Positions 17,097-27,100 of a DNA stretch of 55,555 bases are shown piece after piece. A program made the translations under genes and the position numbers. Numbering within the stretch: position 1 is the first letter of the stretch; each line of letters opens with the position of its first letter. This DNA comes from Hyphomicrobiales bacterium (GTDB taxonomy: Bacteria; Pseudomonadota; Alphaproteobacteria; Rhizobiales; Aestuariivirgaceae). The notes under the pieces were generated by a model. The model was not told the origin of the DNA, did no database searches, and saw only the letters and a program-made list of their open reading frames with translations. Location: positions 1 through 55,555 of the forward strand of contig JALSGQ010000093.1 of assembly GCA_026982665.1 (NCBI GenBank), written 5' to 3'.

Positions 17097-18470
17097 TTAC
17101 CCTCCCGCGCGCACCACCAGGCAGGAAACGCGGCTGCGCTTCAGGCTGCGGCACAGGCTGCGGGCCCTGGCGCGATCATCAAAACCCACCAGCCGCAGGC
17201 GATAGAAGGTACCCTTGCCGGGGATTTCGACCTGCATCACGTCCACTTCGCCGCCCCGCACTACCCGGCGCACCTTGCGCTCAAGCTTGCGCCAATGCGC
17301 ACGTGCCGCATCCTCGGAGCGCTGCGATGCCAGCTGGATGGCCCAGCCGCGATACGAGCGGACAGCCTTCGCGGCAGCAGCATCCTTCTGCTGGCGAGAC
17401 ACCGCGCTGATGGATGCCGTGTGCAGCACTGCACCCGTGGCTGCCTGCTCCGCTGCCGGACGCTGCGATGCCGGTGCCGGTGCCTGCTCCCCGGCATCTG
17501 CACGTGCCGCTTCTCGTGCTGCTGCCGGTGCCGGCGGCAATGCACCCACTGCTGCCACGCGCCAGCCGTCCTGCGGCTTTGCGGCCACCTGCCGCGCAGC
17601 ATCAACCGGCGGACGCACGGGAGCCGCCTGCGGTGCCTTGCGCACGTTGATGACCGGCGCGCCCACGATCATCACCGAGGCGGTGCGGATGTTGCTTTCC
17701 GCCGCACCACTGCCTGATGCCGGCGTGATGCGGTCGGCAATGCGCTTGCCGGAACGCTCCAGCAGGTCGGCAAACAACTTCGTCTTCGGCAACCTGCCCT
17801 TGAGGATGGCGGCGAGGCGCTTGCGCGCCGGGGCAAAGTCCGGCTTCTCCTTCAGCGCTGCATAGAGCGCCTCCTGCGTGCGCGGCAGCGAGTTCAGCGC
17901 CGAGAACAGCAGCGCACGCGCATAGTGCACCCGATGCTTCTCGGCATGGTCATTGGCCAGAGCCTGATCGTAATCCGCCAGTGCCAGGTAATACAGGCCG
18001 CGCTCGTGCAGGATGTTGCCACGGGCGAAATAGGCCGGGGCAAAGGACGGGTCGATGTAAAGCGCGGCTGTCAGGTCCTCGATGGCGCGTCCGGCATCTC
18101 CCTTGGCACGGAAGGCCAGCGCGCGATTGTAGAGCGCCGTAACACGGGCGCGGGCGGAAAGGGCATCGATGCGCAATGCGGCATCATAATCCCTGATGGC
18201 GGCATCGAATGCCGACAGCCGCTGATGCGCCAGCCCCCGGTTCAGCAACGCCCGGGCCAGCAGCTCGGGCGCCAGTTTGCGCGTGTTGACCAGGCGGTCA
18301 TAGATGGCCACCGCCTGCGCCGGCCTGCCCTGCTGCAGCGCTTCATATGCCTGCACCAGCTTCGCGGCCAGCCCGTTCTGTTCTCCGGCGCCTGCCTGTG
18401 AAGGCGCAGCCGCACTTGCAGCAAGCAACACGACACCTACAGACGCACACACAAGACCCTTGCACTTCAT
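17097..18470 (-). CDS. TPR-repeat envelope protein with C-terminal SPOR domain
   Basis: The protein has 457 residues. A signal peptide covers about residues 1-27 (GVVLLAASAAAPSQA). Residues 35-230 form TPR-like helical repeats, such as ARALLNRGLAHQRLSAFDAAIRDYDAALRID and APAYFARGNILHERGLYYLALADYDQAL in consecutive units. A disordered Ala/Pro-rich linker follows (about 240-370). The C-terminal 80 residues match a SPOR domain (GWAIQLASQRSEDAARAHW... FYRLRLVGFDDRARARSLCRSLK). SPOR domains bind septal peptidoglycan stripped of stem peptides, so a role at division sites or in wall turnover is inferred. ATG 18470 is preferred over an in-frame TTG at 18488. Confidence 0.82.
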   Translation of the reverse strand: MKCKGLVCASVGVVLLAASAAAPSQAGAGEQNGLAAKLVQAYEALQQGRPAQAVAIYDRLVNTRKLAPELLARALLNRGLAHQRLSAFDAAIRDYDAALRIDALSARARVTALYNRALAFRAKGDAGRAIEDLTAALYIDPSFAPAYFARGNILHERGLYYLALADYDQALANDHAEKHRVHYARALLFSALNSLPRTQEALYAALKEKPDFAPARKRLAAILKGRLPKTKLFADLLERSGKRIADRITPASGSGAAESNIRTASVMIVGAPVINVRKAPQAAPVRPPVDAARQVAAKPQDGWRVAAVGALPPAPAAAREAARADAGEQAPAPASQRPAAEQAATGAVLHTASISAVSRQQKDAAAAKAVRSYRGWAIQLASQRSEDAARAHWRKLERKVRRVVRGGEVDVMQVEIPGKGTFYRLRLVGFDDRARARSLCRSLKRSRVSCLVVRAGG

Positions 18471-18693
18471 AGTGCCTGCATTAAGCAAGCATCAGGGTTA
18501 AGCCGCCGCTAAGCAGGGATGAACAGGAACAGAAACCGCTGTCTCATGGTGGAACAGCAGCGGCTTGTGGCGGATTGCGACGCCATGCGCCACTGCGCCC
18601 CTCTTGCAATGGGTTCGCAAAAGCGCCACAAAGAAGATCGACATCAGGCTGCCCGCTGCAAGGCAGGCGCTGCCGCACGATCAATGACGGAAG

Positions 18694-20076
18694 ATGACCA
18701 TGCAGGCGAAAGACTGGACCCCCGCAAGCTGGCGCGGCAAACCCATCAGGCAGGTGCCGGAATATCCTGATGCGGCACGGCTGGAAGAGGTGGAGCGCAA
18801 GCTCGCCAGCTTTCCCCCGCTGGTGTTTGCCGGCGAGGTACGGCAACTGAAGCGCAAGCTGGCCGAGGTGGCGGCCGGCAAGGCCTTCCTGCTGCAGGGC
18901 GGGGATTGTGCGGAGAGCTTTGCCGAACATTCCGCCGACAACATTCGCGACTTCTTCCGCGTCTTTCTGCAGATGGCGGTGGTGCTTACCTATGCCGGCG
19001 GCCAGCCGGTGGTGAAGGTGGGGCGCATTGCCGGGCAGTTCGCCAAGCCGCGCACCGAGCCGACGGAAACGCGCGATGGCATCACCCTGCCCACCTACCG
19101 CGGCGACATCATCAACGACATCGCCTTCAACGAGCAGGCGCGCACGCCTGATCCGCACCGCCTGTTGCAGGCCTACCGGCAGTCTGCGGCCACGCTCAAC
19201 CTGCTGCGTGCATTCGCCACCGGCGGCTATGCCAACCTGGAGCATGTGCACCGCTGGACGCTGGGCTTTCTCAAGGACAGCCCGGCCTCGGAGCGCTATC
19301 GCGAAATTGCCGATCGCATCTCCGATGCCCTGCGCTTCATGCAGGCCTGCGGCATCACCGCCGAGACCACGCCGCAGCTGCGCACGACGGAGTTTCATAC
19401 CTCGCACGAAGCGCTGCTGCTGGGCTACGAGCAGGCGCTCACGCGCATCGATTCCACCACCGGCGAGTGGTATGCCACCTCCGGCCACTTCCTGTGGATC
19501 GGTGATCGCACGCGCGATCCGGAAGGTGCGCACGTGGAGTTCATGCGCGGCATCCGCAACCCCATCGGCATCAAGGCCGGTCCCAGCATGACGCCGGACG
19601 GCCTGCTGCGCCTGCTGGACATCCTCAACCCCGACAACGAGCCGGGGCGCATCACCATCATCAGCCGTTTCGGGGCCGACAAGGTGGCCGACGGCCTGCC
19701 GCCGCTCATCCGCGCCGTTCAGCGCGAGGGGCGCGTGGTGGTGTGGTCCTGCGACCCCATGCACGGCAACACCATCCGCTCCTCCTCGGGCTACAAGACG
19801 CGGCCCTTCGACCGCATCCTGAAGGAAGTGCGCGACTTCATGCAGGTGCACGCGGCGGAAGGCACGCACGCCGGCGGCATCCACATAGAGATGACCGGCA
19901 AGAACGTAACCGAATGCACCGGCGGCAACACCAGCGCCATCAGCGAAGCCGACCTGTCCAGCCGCTATCACACCCACTGCGATCCGCGGCTGAATGCAGC
20001 GCAATCGCTGGAGCTGGCCTTCCTGGTGGCAGAGGAGCTGGCGCGCAACGCCGTGCACCGCCAGGCTGCGGAATGA
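18694..20076 (+). CDS. Class-II 3-deoxy-7-phosphoheptulonate (DAHP) synthase
   Basis: The protein has 460 residues. It condenses phosphoenolpyruvate and erythrose 4-phosphate, the first step of the shikimate pathway. Features of the plant/actinobacterial type-II family are clear: [19 protein letters not shown] at the N-terminus, [11 protein letters not shown] (metal-binding Cys), [40 protein letters not shown], and [18 protein letters not shown] near the end, with [12 protein letters not shown]. An in-frame ATG two codons later (18700) could also start it. It is divergent from the TPR-SPOR gene across 223 bp. Confidence 0.96.
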   Translation: MTMQAKDWTPASWRGKPIRQVPEYPDAARLEEVERKLASFPPLVFAGEVRQLKRKLAEVAAGKAFLLQGGDCAESFAEHSADNIRDFFRVFLQMAVVLTYAGGQPVVKVGRIAGQFAKPRTEPTETRDGITLPTYRGDIINDIAFNEQARTPDPHRLLQAYRQSAATLNLLRAFATGGYANLEHVHRWTLGFLKDSPASERYREIADRISDALRFMQACGITAETTPQLRTTEFHTSHEALLLGYEQALTRIDSTTGEWYATSGHFLWIGDRTRDPEGAHVEFMRGIRNPIGIKAGPSMTPDGLLRLLDILNPDNEPGRITIISRFGADKVADGLPPLIRAVQREGRVVVWSCDPMHGNTIRSSSGYKTRPFDRILKEVRDFMQVHAAEGTHAGGIHIEMTGKNVTECTGGNTSAISEADLSSRYHTHCDPRLNAAQSLELAFLVAEELARNAVHRQAAE

Positions 20077-20296
20077 GCGGCGACGGCAGAGGTGCCTGAG
20101 CACCAAACTGCGAAAGCAGGCAAGAGTCAATTTCTCTCATCCCGGGGCCTGATGGCACCCGTCAGGGCAGTATGCCGATGCCTGCCGCATCGGTGCTGCT
20201 CATGCTGTCCTGGAAGAAGAGAGCATCCAGCCCGTGGCAGACGAAGAACTGCAGCCCTTCACCTGTGCATGATCCATGCAATTTTAGCCACGATAT

Positions 20297-20323
20297 TACC
20301 ACATGCGTAACCGGCACGTGGTA
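20297..20323. promoter_or_regulatory. Inverted repeat upstream of a small membrane-protein gene
   Basis: TACCACATGC and GCACGTGGTA (10-base arms, one mismatch) flank a 7-base spacer, about 48 bp before the small gene's start, in an AT-richer stretch. It could be an operator or an RNA hairpin. The rest of 20077-20370 holds no convincing gene; a weaker hairpin (CCTGA...TCAGG) lies near 20148-20166. Confidence 0.45.
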
Positions 20324-20370
20324 TATCAGAACCAAATGGATATGTCTGCCAAATGCTGGAGAGATGAAAA

Positions 20371-20652
20371 ATGCCTGATTTTGCAGGCAACATGCTGCAG
20401 GACATCATCGCTGCCACGCGCGACGGGCACCCGCCGCTGTATGTGCAGATGATGCTGGTAACCATGCTGTTCATCATCCTGCGCCTGTATGTGCTGGTGC
20501 GCAGGAGGCGACGCGCTGCAACGCCCCCGAACGAGTGGCTGATGAGTGGCTATCTTGGCCTGCTGGCGCTGCTTTCTCTCGGTGTGTGGGATCACCTGCA
20601 GATGTTCTATCGTGATTACGTGCTGCATACCGTGCGGGTGCTCATCGGTTGA
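20371..20652 (+). CDS. Small membrane protein of unknown function
   Basis: The protein has 93 residues and I recognise no family. Two hydrophobic segments are visible, about residues 25-43 (VQMMLVTMLFIILRLYVLV) and 58-72 (MSGYLGLLALLSLGVW), separated by a very basic loop, RRRRRAA, so the loop is probably cytoplasmic. The C-terminus is DYVLHTVRVLIG. GGAGAG precedes the ATG and a strong terminator follows at 20711. The upstream region carries a good inverted repeat, which supports a regulated gene. It could still be a chance frame, but codon use resembles the neighbours. Confidence 0.6.
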   Translation: MPDFAGNMLQDIIAATRDGHPPLYVQMMLVTMLFIILRLYVLVRRRRRAATPPNEWLMSGYLGLLALLSLGVWDHLQMFYRDYVLHTVRVLIG

Positions 20653-20710
20653 ATGACGCTTTCGGGCCAAGTGCCCCGGCACTCCCGGCTTTCGGGCATG
20701 GCAAAGGAAA

Positions 20711-20741
20711 AAACGCCGGCAGGCTCATCCTGCCGGCGTTT
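20711..20741. terminator. Strong bidirectional terminator
   Basis: Perfect 13-bp arms, AAACGCCGGCAGG and its complement, enclose the loop CTCAT. On the minus strand the stem ends in a run of T, so it terminates tig; on the plus strand it also closes the small membrane-protein gene. Confidence 0.88.
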
Positions 20742-20773
20742 GTGCATGAAACCGAAGATCAGGACAAGGCTGC

Positions 20774-22189
20774 TCAGCCTTCATCGCTGCCCTTTTTCGC
20801 CTGCTCGCCAGAGGAGCCGGTCTTGTCGTCCGCCTCGTCCTCTTCTTCCAGCAGCGCCTTCAGCTCGTCTGGCGTTACTTCCTTCTCCTCCACCTTCGCC
20901 TGGCTGATGAGGTGGTCAAGCACCTTGGCCTCGAAGATGGGACCGCGCAGCTCCATCAGCGCTTCCGGCGTCTTGCGGTAGAACTCCAGCACCTGCTGCT
21001 CCTGCCCCGGATACTGCATGGCCTTGGAATACAGCGCCTGCTGCAGCTCCTCGTCGGTTACGGTGATGCCCGCCTGCTCGCCGATCCTGCCAATGACCAG
21101 CCCCAGCCGCACCCGGCGCTCGGCAATGGTGCGATATTCCTTGCGTGCCTCCTCCTCGGTGGTGCCTTCATCCTCGAAGCTGCGGTTGTGCTCCTGCATC
21201 TCGTGCTGCAGGGCGTGCCAGATCTGCTCGAACTCGGCATCCACCAGCCGCTGCGGCACCTCGAAGTCGAACTTCTCGTCCAGCAGGTCCAGCACCTTCT
21301 GGCGCAGGTCGGCCTCCGCGGCCTGCTCGTATTCACCGGCGAGCTGCTCGCGCACCTTCTCCTTCAGCGCCTCCACGTCGTCAAAGCCCAGGCGCTTGGC
21401 GAACTCGTCGTCGATCTCGGCATCCTTCGGTGCCTGCACCTCCTTCACCGTAACGGTGAACTCGGCCTCCCTGCCAGCCAGCTCCTGCTTCGGATAGTCT
21501 TCCGGGAAGGTTACCTTCACCACGCGCTCTTCGCCGGCCTTCGCGCCTTCCAGCTGTTCCTCGAAGCCGGGAATGAAGCGGCCGGAGCCAAGCTCCAGCG
21601 GAATGTCCTCGGCAGAGCCGCCTTCGAACTCCTCGCCATCGATGCGCCCGACAAAGGAGATCACCAGCCGATCCCCCTTCTCGGCCACGGCATCCTCGCC
21701 CTTGTCCTCGAACTCGCGGAACTGGCGGGCGACGTCATCCAGCGCCTTCTGCAGGGTTTCGTCGGAAATCTTCACCCGGTAGCGCACCAGCTCCATGTCG
21801 GCGAGATCATCGGGCAGCTCCACTTCCGGCAGCACCTCGAACTTCAGCAGGTAGGCAAGGTCGGCATCGCCTTCCACCACCTGCCGTGCGCCTTCCTCGC
21901 CGCCTTCCACCTCCACGTCGGGCTGGTAGGCCGGGCGCTCGCCGCTTTTCTGCAGCGCCTGCTCCATGCTCTCGCGCAGGGCGTTTTCCACCACCTCGGC
22001 CTTGATCTGCTTGCCATACATGCGGCGCAGGTGCTGCACAGGCACCTTGCCGGGACGGAATCCGGGCAGGTTCACGGTCTTTGCCATTTCGGCCAGCTTC
22101 GCTTCCAGCTTCTCGGCAATTTCCGCCGCCGGCACCACCACGCGCAGCTCGCGCGCCAGGCCTTCGTTCTTCACTTCCTGAATGTCCAT
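20774..22189 (-). CDS. tig: Trigger factor (ribosome-bound chaperone/prolyl isomerase)
   Basis: The protein has 471 residues. The ribosome-binding signature NLPGFRPGKVPVQHLRRMYG lies near residues 35-54. The central FKBP-type isomerase domain starts around 150 (KGDRLVISFVGRIDGEEFEGG, then IPLELGSGRFIPGFEEQLEG). A long helical C-terminal chaperone domain ends in an acidic, Lys-containing tail. The start at 22189 is the ATG directly before family homology; the frame stays open upstream through a tRNA gene. tig often precedes clpP/clpX, but here it is followed only by a terminator. Confidence 0.97.
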   Translation of the reverse strand: MDIQEVKNEGLARELRVVVPAAEIAEKLEAKLAEMAKTVNLPGFRPGKVPVQHLRRMYGKQIKAEVVENALRESMEQALQKSGERPAYQPDVEVEGGEEGARQVVEGDADLAYLLKFEVLPEVELPDDLADMELVRYRVKISDETLQKALDDVARQFREFEDKGEDAVAEKGDRLVISFVGRIDGEEFEGGSAEDIPLELGSGRFIPGFEEQLEGAKAGEERVVKVTFPEDYPKQELAGREAEFTVTVKEVQAPKDAEIDDEFAKRLGFDDVEALKEKVREQLAGEYEQAAEADLRQKVLDLLDEKFDFEVPQRLVDAEFEQIWHALQHEMQEHNRSFEDEGTTEEEARKEYRTIAERRVRLGLVIGRIGEQAGITVTDEELQQALYSKAMQYPGQEQQVLEFYRKTPEALMELRGPIFEAKVLDHLISQAKVEEKEVTPDELKALLEEEDEADDKTGSSGEQAKKGSDEG

Positions 22190-22281
22190 GTTCCGTGTTC
22201 CAGCTTGTGTGCTTGCCTGTGTTCCATTGCTCCATTCGCGCCAGTGCAGCCTGATGCGGCAGGATGCATCATCTGCAGCCC

Positions 22282-22366
22282 TGGTGCGGGCGGAGGGAGT
22301 CGAACCCTCACGGGTTGCCCCACAGGAACCTAAATCCTGCGCGTCTGCCAGTTCCGCCACGCCCGC
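22282..22366 (-). tRNA. tRNA-Leu(UAG)
   Basis: On the minus strand the gene begins GCGGGCGTGGCGG and ends CGCCCGC plus discriminator A, with CCA encoded. The acceptor arms pair fully. The anticodon stem CAGGA/TCCTG encloses the loop TTTAGGT, giving anticodon UAG, which reads CUN leucine codons. A variable arm longer than usual (the class-II feature of tRNA-Leu) and a T-arm with GGTTCGACTCC are present. It lies just upstream of tig on the same strand. Confidence 0.95.
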
Positions 22367-22743
22367 AAGGCCCACCGCACGTCGAAGGATGTTTGCGGCC
22401 ATGCCGCAAGGCCCCATGAACCACCCGCGACAGGATGGCACCCGGCACGATCCCGCCGAAAAGGCGCATTGCCAAGCCCCGTCAACACACCTCTCCGCCC
22501 GGCGCGCTCGTGCGCTCTATAGCAGAGCGCATGCACCTGTGCCAGTGCGTTGCAACAGCGAAAAACGCCGCAATGCAGTGCCTGCATGCCATACTCGCCG
22601 GAATCCGGAATGAGGTGGCATGCAGGAGCAGCAAAAACCGGCTCCGGCACGCATCTGGCGGGATGCCGGCGGGATCATGGCAGGCCTTTCCGGTTTTCGC
22701 CGCCTGCCTGCCTCTGCGGCCAGCAGCGGCAATCCGGGCTGCC
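22367..22743. other. 377-bp region between tRNA-Leu and queA
   Basis: No gene is seen. A hairpin with perfect 8-base arms (TGCGCTCT / AGAGCGCA, five-base loop ATAGC) lies at 22511-22531 and could end the queA transcript or belong to the tRNA promoter region. The promoter for the tRNA, and perhaps tig, should lie in this stretch on the minus strand. Confidence 0.5.
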
Positions 22744-23940
22744 TCACGGCATCCCTGCCGGATGCAACAGGCAGGCATCCCCATAGGAGTAGAACCGGTA
22801 GCGCTGCGCCACCGCATGGGCATAGGCGGCGCGCATGGTCTCAAGCCCGCTGAAGGCGCTTACCAGCATGAACAGGGTGGAGCGCGGCAGGTGGAAGTTG
22901 GTGATCATCAGGTCGGTGGCGCGGAAGCGGTAGCCGGGCCTGATGAAGATGTCCGTCTCGCCGGCAAAGGGGCGGATGCGCCCATCATCATCTGCTGCCG
23001 TTTCCAGGATGCGCACGGTGGTCGTGCCCACGCAGACGATGCGCCCGCCACGCGCGCGTGCATCGTTCAGCAGTTCAGCCGTGGCTGCGGGCACCTCGCC
23101 ATATTCCGCGTGCATGCGGTGCTCTTCCACCTCTTCCACCTTCACCGGCAGAAAGGTGCCTGCCCCCACGTGCAGGGTGATGCGCGCCGTCTGCACGCCT
23201 GCCTCCTGCAACCGCTCCAGCAGCTCCGGCGTGAAGTGCAACCCGGCGGTGGGGGCGGCCACGGCACCCTCGCGCTCGGCGAAGATCGTCTGATAGTCCT
23301 GCCGATCCACCACGTCGGGCTTGCGGCGCGCCGCGATGTAGGGTGGCAGCGGCATGTCGCCCACGCGCGCCAGCGCCGCGTCCAGCTCCTGCCCCGGGCA
23401 GGAGAAGCGCAGCACGATCTCGCCGCCCTCGCCCTTTTCCACCACCTCGCCCCACAGCTCGTCCACCGAGCAGCCGGCACCGGAGAGACCGAAGAGAATG
23501 CGATCTCCGGGTTGCAGCTTGCGAGCCGGGCGGGCAAAGGCGCGCCACGTAACGGCGTCTTCCCGCTTGTGCAGGTTGGCCACCACCTTCGGCATGGAAT
23601 CGGCTCCCTGCCGCACTCGCCGCCCGGTGAGCATGGCGGGAATCACCCTGGTGTCGTTGAACACCAGCACATCGCCTGCCCGCAGGAAGCGGGGCAGATC
23701 ACGGAAGATGGCATCCGTCAGCAGCGGCCTGCCGCAAGGCTCCTGCGCATCTCCTGCTGCAGCCGCGCCGCCTGCCGAGGGCGCGGAGGCGTAATCTGCC
23801 GCTTCCCGTCCTGCCACCTGCGCCCCTTGCGGCGGGCTAGGCGGCCTTACCACCAGCAACCGCGCCGAATCACGCGGGCGCGCCGGGCGCAGGGCTATGA
23901 GCTCTTCCGGCAAATCGAAGTCAAAATCCGATAATTTCAT
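22744..23940 (-). CDS. queA: S-adenosylmethionine:tRNA ribosyltransferase-isomerase
   Basis: The protein has 398 residues. It adds the ribosyl part of S-adenosylmethionine to preQ1 in tRNA, giving epoxyqueuosine. Family motifs seen: [19 protein letters not shown] at the start, [67 protein letters not shown], and [20 protein letters not shown]. An extra Ala/Gly-rich stretch at about residues 35-72 is longer than usual and looks like a low-complexity insertion. Tgt, the preceding step, is encoded about 21 kb away, whereas in many alphaproteobacteria the two are adjacent. Confidence 0.97.
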   Translation of the reverse strand: MKLSDFDFDLPEELIALRPARPRDSARLLVVRPPSPPQGAQVAGREAADYASAPSAGGAAAAGDAQEPCGRPLLTDAIFRDLPRFLRAGDVLVFNDTRVIPAMLTGRRVRQGADSMPKVVANLHKREDAVTWRAFARPARKLQPGDRILFGLSGAGCSVDELWGEVVEKGEGGEIVLRFSCPGQELDAALARVGDMPLPPYIAARRKPDVVDRQDYQTIFAEREGAVAAPTAGLHFTPELLERLQEAGVQTARITLHVGAGTFLPVKVEEVEEHRMHAEYGEVPAATAELLNDARARGGRIVCVGTTTVRILETAADDDGRIRPFAGETDIFIRPGYRFRATDLMITNFHLPRSTLFMLVSAFSGLETMRAAYAHAVAQRYRFYSYGDACLLHPAGMP

Positions 23941-24160
23941 GGAGTTGCCTGCACTTTCTTGCATTCTGGATGAACTTCATACCCCGCAGCAGGGAGAATG
24001 CGTCATTGATCGCGCCCGTGATAGCAGGCGCGCCTGCAGCTGTCAGCCATCCCGTCCGGCAACGGGAGCAAACCCGTCATCCCGGACACTGGTGCACTGG
24101 CACCCGGCAAGCCGCCAATGGCCGCAGGCAAGACGATCGAGGCCGGGCCGAGCGCGTTGT

Positions 24161-27100
24161 TCACACCGCAAGCAACGGCAGCCATTCCCGCCAGCGGTTG
24201 AAGTGGTCGTAATCGCCCGGCCGCTGATCGCGATTGCCATGATCCAGCGGCAGGTAGGGCTGCCGGGGGTCCATGTAGGCGGCCAGCAGCCGTTGCAGGC
24301 CCTGCCAGGCATCCTCGGCCCGGGTGGCCACATCGCGCCTGTCCCGCTGCCGCGAGGAGGCCTTGTGCCATTCGTCCACCTCCAGCGGATCATCCTCCGC
24401 GCCCGACAGGCGCACCAGCACCAGCTCGCGCACATGGCGCGCATCACCCACGGCCTCGAAGGCACCGCGCATGGCCATTGCCGCCTCCAGGTCCAGCTGC
24501 GGATCATGCGCGGCGGAAGCCGGATGGCGCTTCGGCAATGTGCCGGTCTTGTAGTCGATGATGCGCAGGCTGCCATCGGCCAGCACATCGATGCGATCGG
24601 CCCGCGCCGTGAGACGGAAGGGCTTGCCCGCCACCTCGAAGGACACGCTGCCCGCGCATTCCGCATGCGCCTGCTGCCATGCAGCATCCTGCCGCCACGG
24701 CACCTCGCAACGGCTGATCCAGCTCTTTGCCATGTGGGCGAAGCGCCCGGCAAACTGCGCCAGGTGCGCATCATCGCCAATGAACGCACGATGCATCTGC
24801 TGCAGCAGCGCCAGCAATTCCCCTTGCGGATCTTCCGGCAATTGCCGCGGCCAGCGCCGGGCGAACTCTTCCAGCGCCGCATGCACCAGCGTGCCGAACA
24901 GCGCCGGCGTGGGCGCGGTGCCCAGGGCCGGCAACGGTTCCAGCCGAAGCACCTGCCGGGCAAAGATGGCGTAAGGGTCGCGCAGCAGCGTGCGCACGCG
25001 GCTGGCGGAAATGCGCGCAGGCCGCAGGTGCAGCGGTGGTGCCGGGGATGGTGGTGGCGGCTTCAGCCTTGCCGTTTCGGTCATCAGCGCCGGGTCGGTG
25101 CGCGGGTCATCCAGCATGGCGGCCAGCTCAAGCGGCCAACGCTGGCGCAGCAGGAACTGGTCATGCCCGGCGGCCCGCAATACCGCCTGCAGGCGCACCA
25201 GCCAGCGCGAAGGCTCGGCCGGCTGCTGATCCACCCGCTCGGCACAGGTGAGCCATACTTCGCCGGCTGCCGCCGCCTGCACGAAGTCGTGCGCCGAAAG
25301 GCCCATGCGCCGCTCCGGCAGCGGCAGCGCCAGCCGCTCGCGATCGGCCCGGTTGAGCCACGGATCGTTCTGCGCCACTTCCGGCCATATGCCTTCGTTC
25401 AGCCCGCCGAGGATCACCCTGTCGGCACGCAGCAGGCGTGCTTCCAGCAGGCCGAGGATGGACAGCCGCGCATGACGGGCATGACGCGGGCGCAACGGAC
25501 GCGCCGCCAGTTCCGTTTGCAGGAAGATGGCCAGATCTTCCGCCCGCATGACGGGCTGCGTGGCTTGCCGAGCCGCCGTGCCCGGCTCCCCGGTGCCTTG
25601 CGCCCCGGCATTCTGCTTCACGTCATCCTGCCGTGGTGCATGCCCTGCCGATACCGTGGCCTCCACGCTTTGTGCAAATACCTCGGCCAATGCCGCGGCC
25701 AACGCCTCGCCGGCATCGCCGTGCCACAGCCGACAGCTTTCGCCAGGCGGTGTGGTGATGTCCTCGGCCACGCGCAGCAGCCGCTCCAGCAGCATCGCCA
25801 CCGGCCACGAGCGCCGTGCTCCGGCCACAAACATGTCCGCCAGCGGCGCAAGACGTTGTTGCAGCGCCTCGGCCAGCGACTGCACGGCCTGCCAACGCCC
25901 GGCGCTCATGTGGCGCACGTTGGGGTGCTCGAACGCGCCCTGCCCCTGTGATACTTCCTCCTGCCGCTGGCGTGCGAGCCGCGGCAGATCATCCAGCGCC
26001 AGGCGGCGCTGCAGGGGGCGCAGCACCGCCAGCTCCAGGTCGGCTGCGGCGGCGGCACAATCATGCCGCTGCATTCCGAAACAGGCCAGCGGATGCGCCA
26101 GCAGCGGCACCAGCGTCTCGGCAGAAAACCCTTCCAGCGCCGCCTGCATCAGCAGCTTCAGGAACATGCCGCCCGGCGTGTCGATGAGCGGCTGGCCGGC
26201 GGAATCGTCCACCTCGATGTTCCATCGCGCCAGCTCTGCCCGCACCGCGCGCGCCAGCGTGCGATCCGGCGTTATCAGCATGCAGGTCTTGCGCGGGTGG
26301 CGCAGTGTTTCGCGCATCAGCAGGGCAATGGCCAGCGCCTCCTGCCGGCGGGTGGGTGCGGGCAGCAGGTGCAAACCTTCCGCCCCATCACGCAAGGCAT
26401 CACGATTCCGGCGCACGGCCTGCCGCCACTCATCCGTGGTTTCCACCGGCCGCATGGCCTCGCGCAGCAGAATCACCCGTGGCGAGGCCTCAACGGGTTC
26501 GCTGCCAGCAAATCCGCCAGCATGAAGAATGCTGCCGCCTGCTGCCGCCTGCTCCAGTGGTGGCAGCTCGATGACCTCGCTGCGATCCACCTCCATGCGG
26601 CGCAACAGCTCGCGCATGCCATACTGCGGATGGCCGGGTGCAAGCGCGCGCCAGCTGGCCTCGTCCATGCCCACGTCCAGCCCCGGCAACACCACGCACC
26701 CCCGTGGCAGCCGGGCGATGGTGGAAAGCAGCTCCGCCGTTGCCGGCAGCGAGCCGGTGGAGCCCGCGGCTATCACCGGTGCGGACGGCGGGTTGGCCCG
26801 AAGCCAGGCAGCCTCCAGCCGGATGAGCGCGGCCCGTCGCGCGGCTGCTCCCATCAGACCGCGGCGCTGCAGCGCCTGCGGCCATGCATCGGCCAGGAAC
26901 ACCAGGAACTGCTGCGCCGCCTGCAGATGCTCCGCCCGCTCCGGCGCAATGGGCTCCTGCAGCCACATGCGCGCCACGGCATCCAGCGGCACTTCCTCGT
27001 TCTCGAACGAATCGATGAGCCGCGCCAGCGAGCGCGCCAGCCGCCACACCGCGCCGGGATGCGCCCGCAGATGTCGCGCCAGCCGCCAGTGGCCCGTGTC

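Noticed and set aside
20172-20378. Possible 68-residue peptide upstream of the small membrane protein
   Set aside because: It lacks a ribosome site, overlaps the inverted repeat and the next start, and has no recognisable feature.
22511-22531. Second tRNA or an attachment site next to tRNA-Leu
   Set aside because: The hairpin is isolated, no cloverleaf can be formed, there is no repeat of the tRNA 3' end and no integrase nearby.
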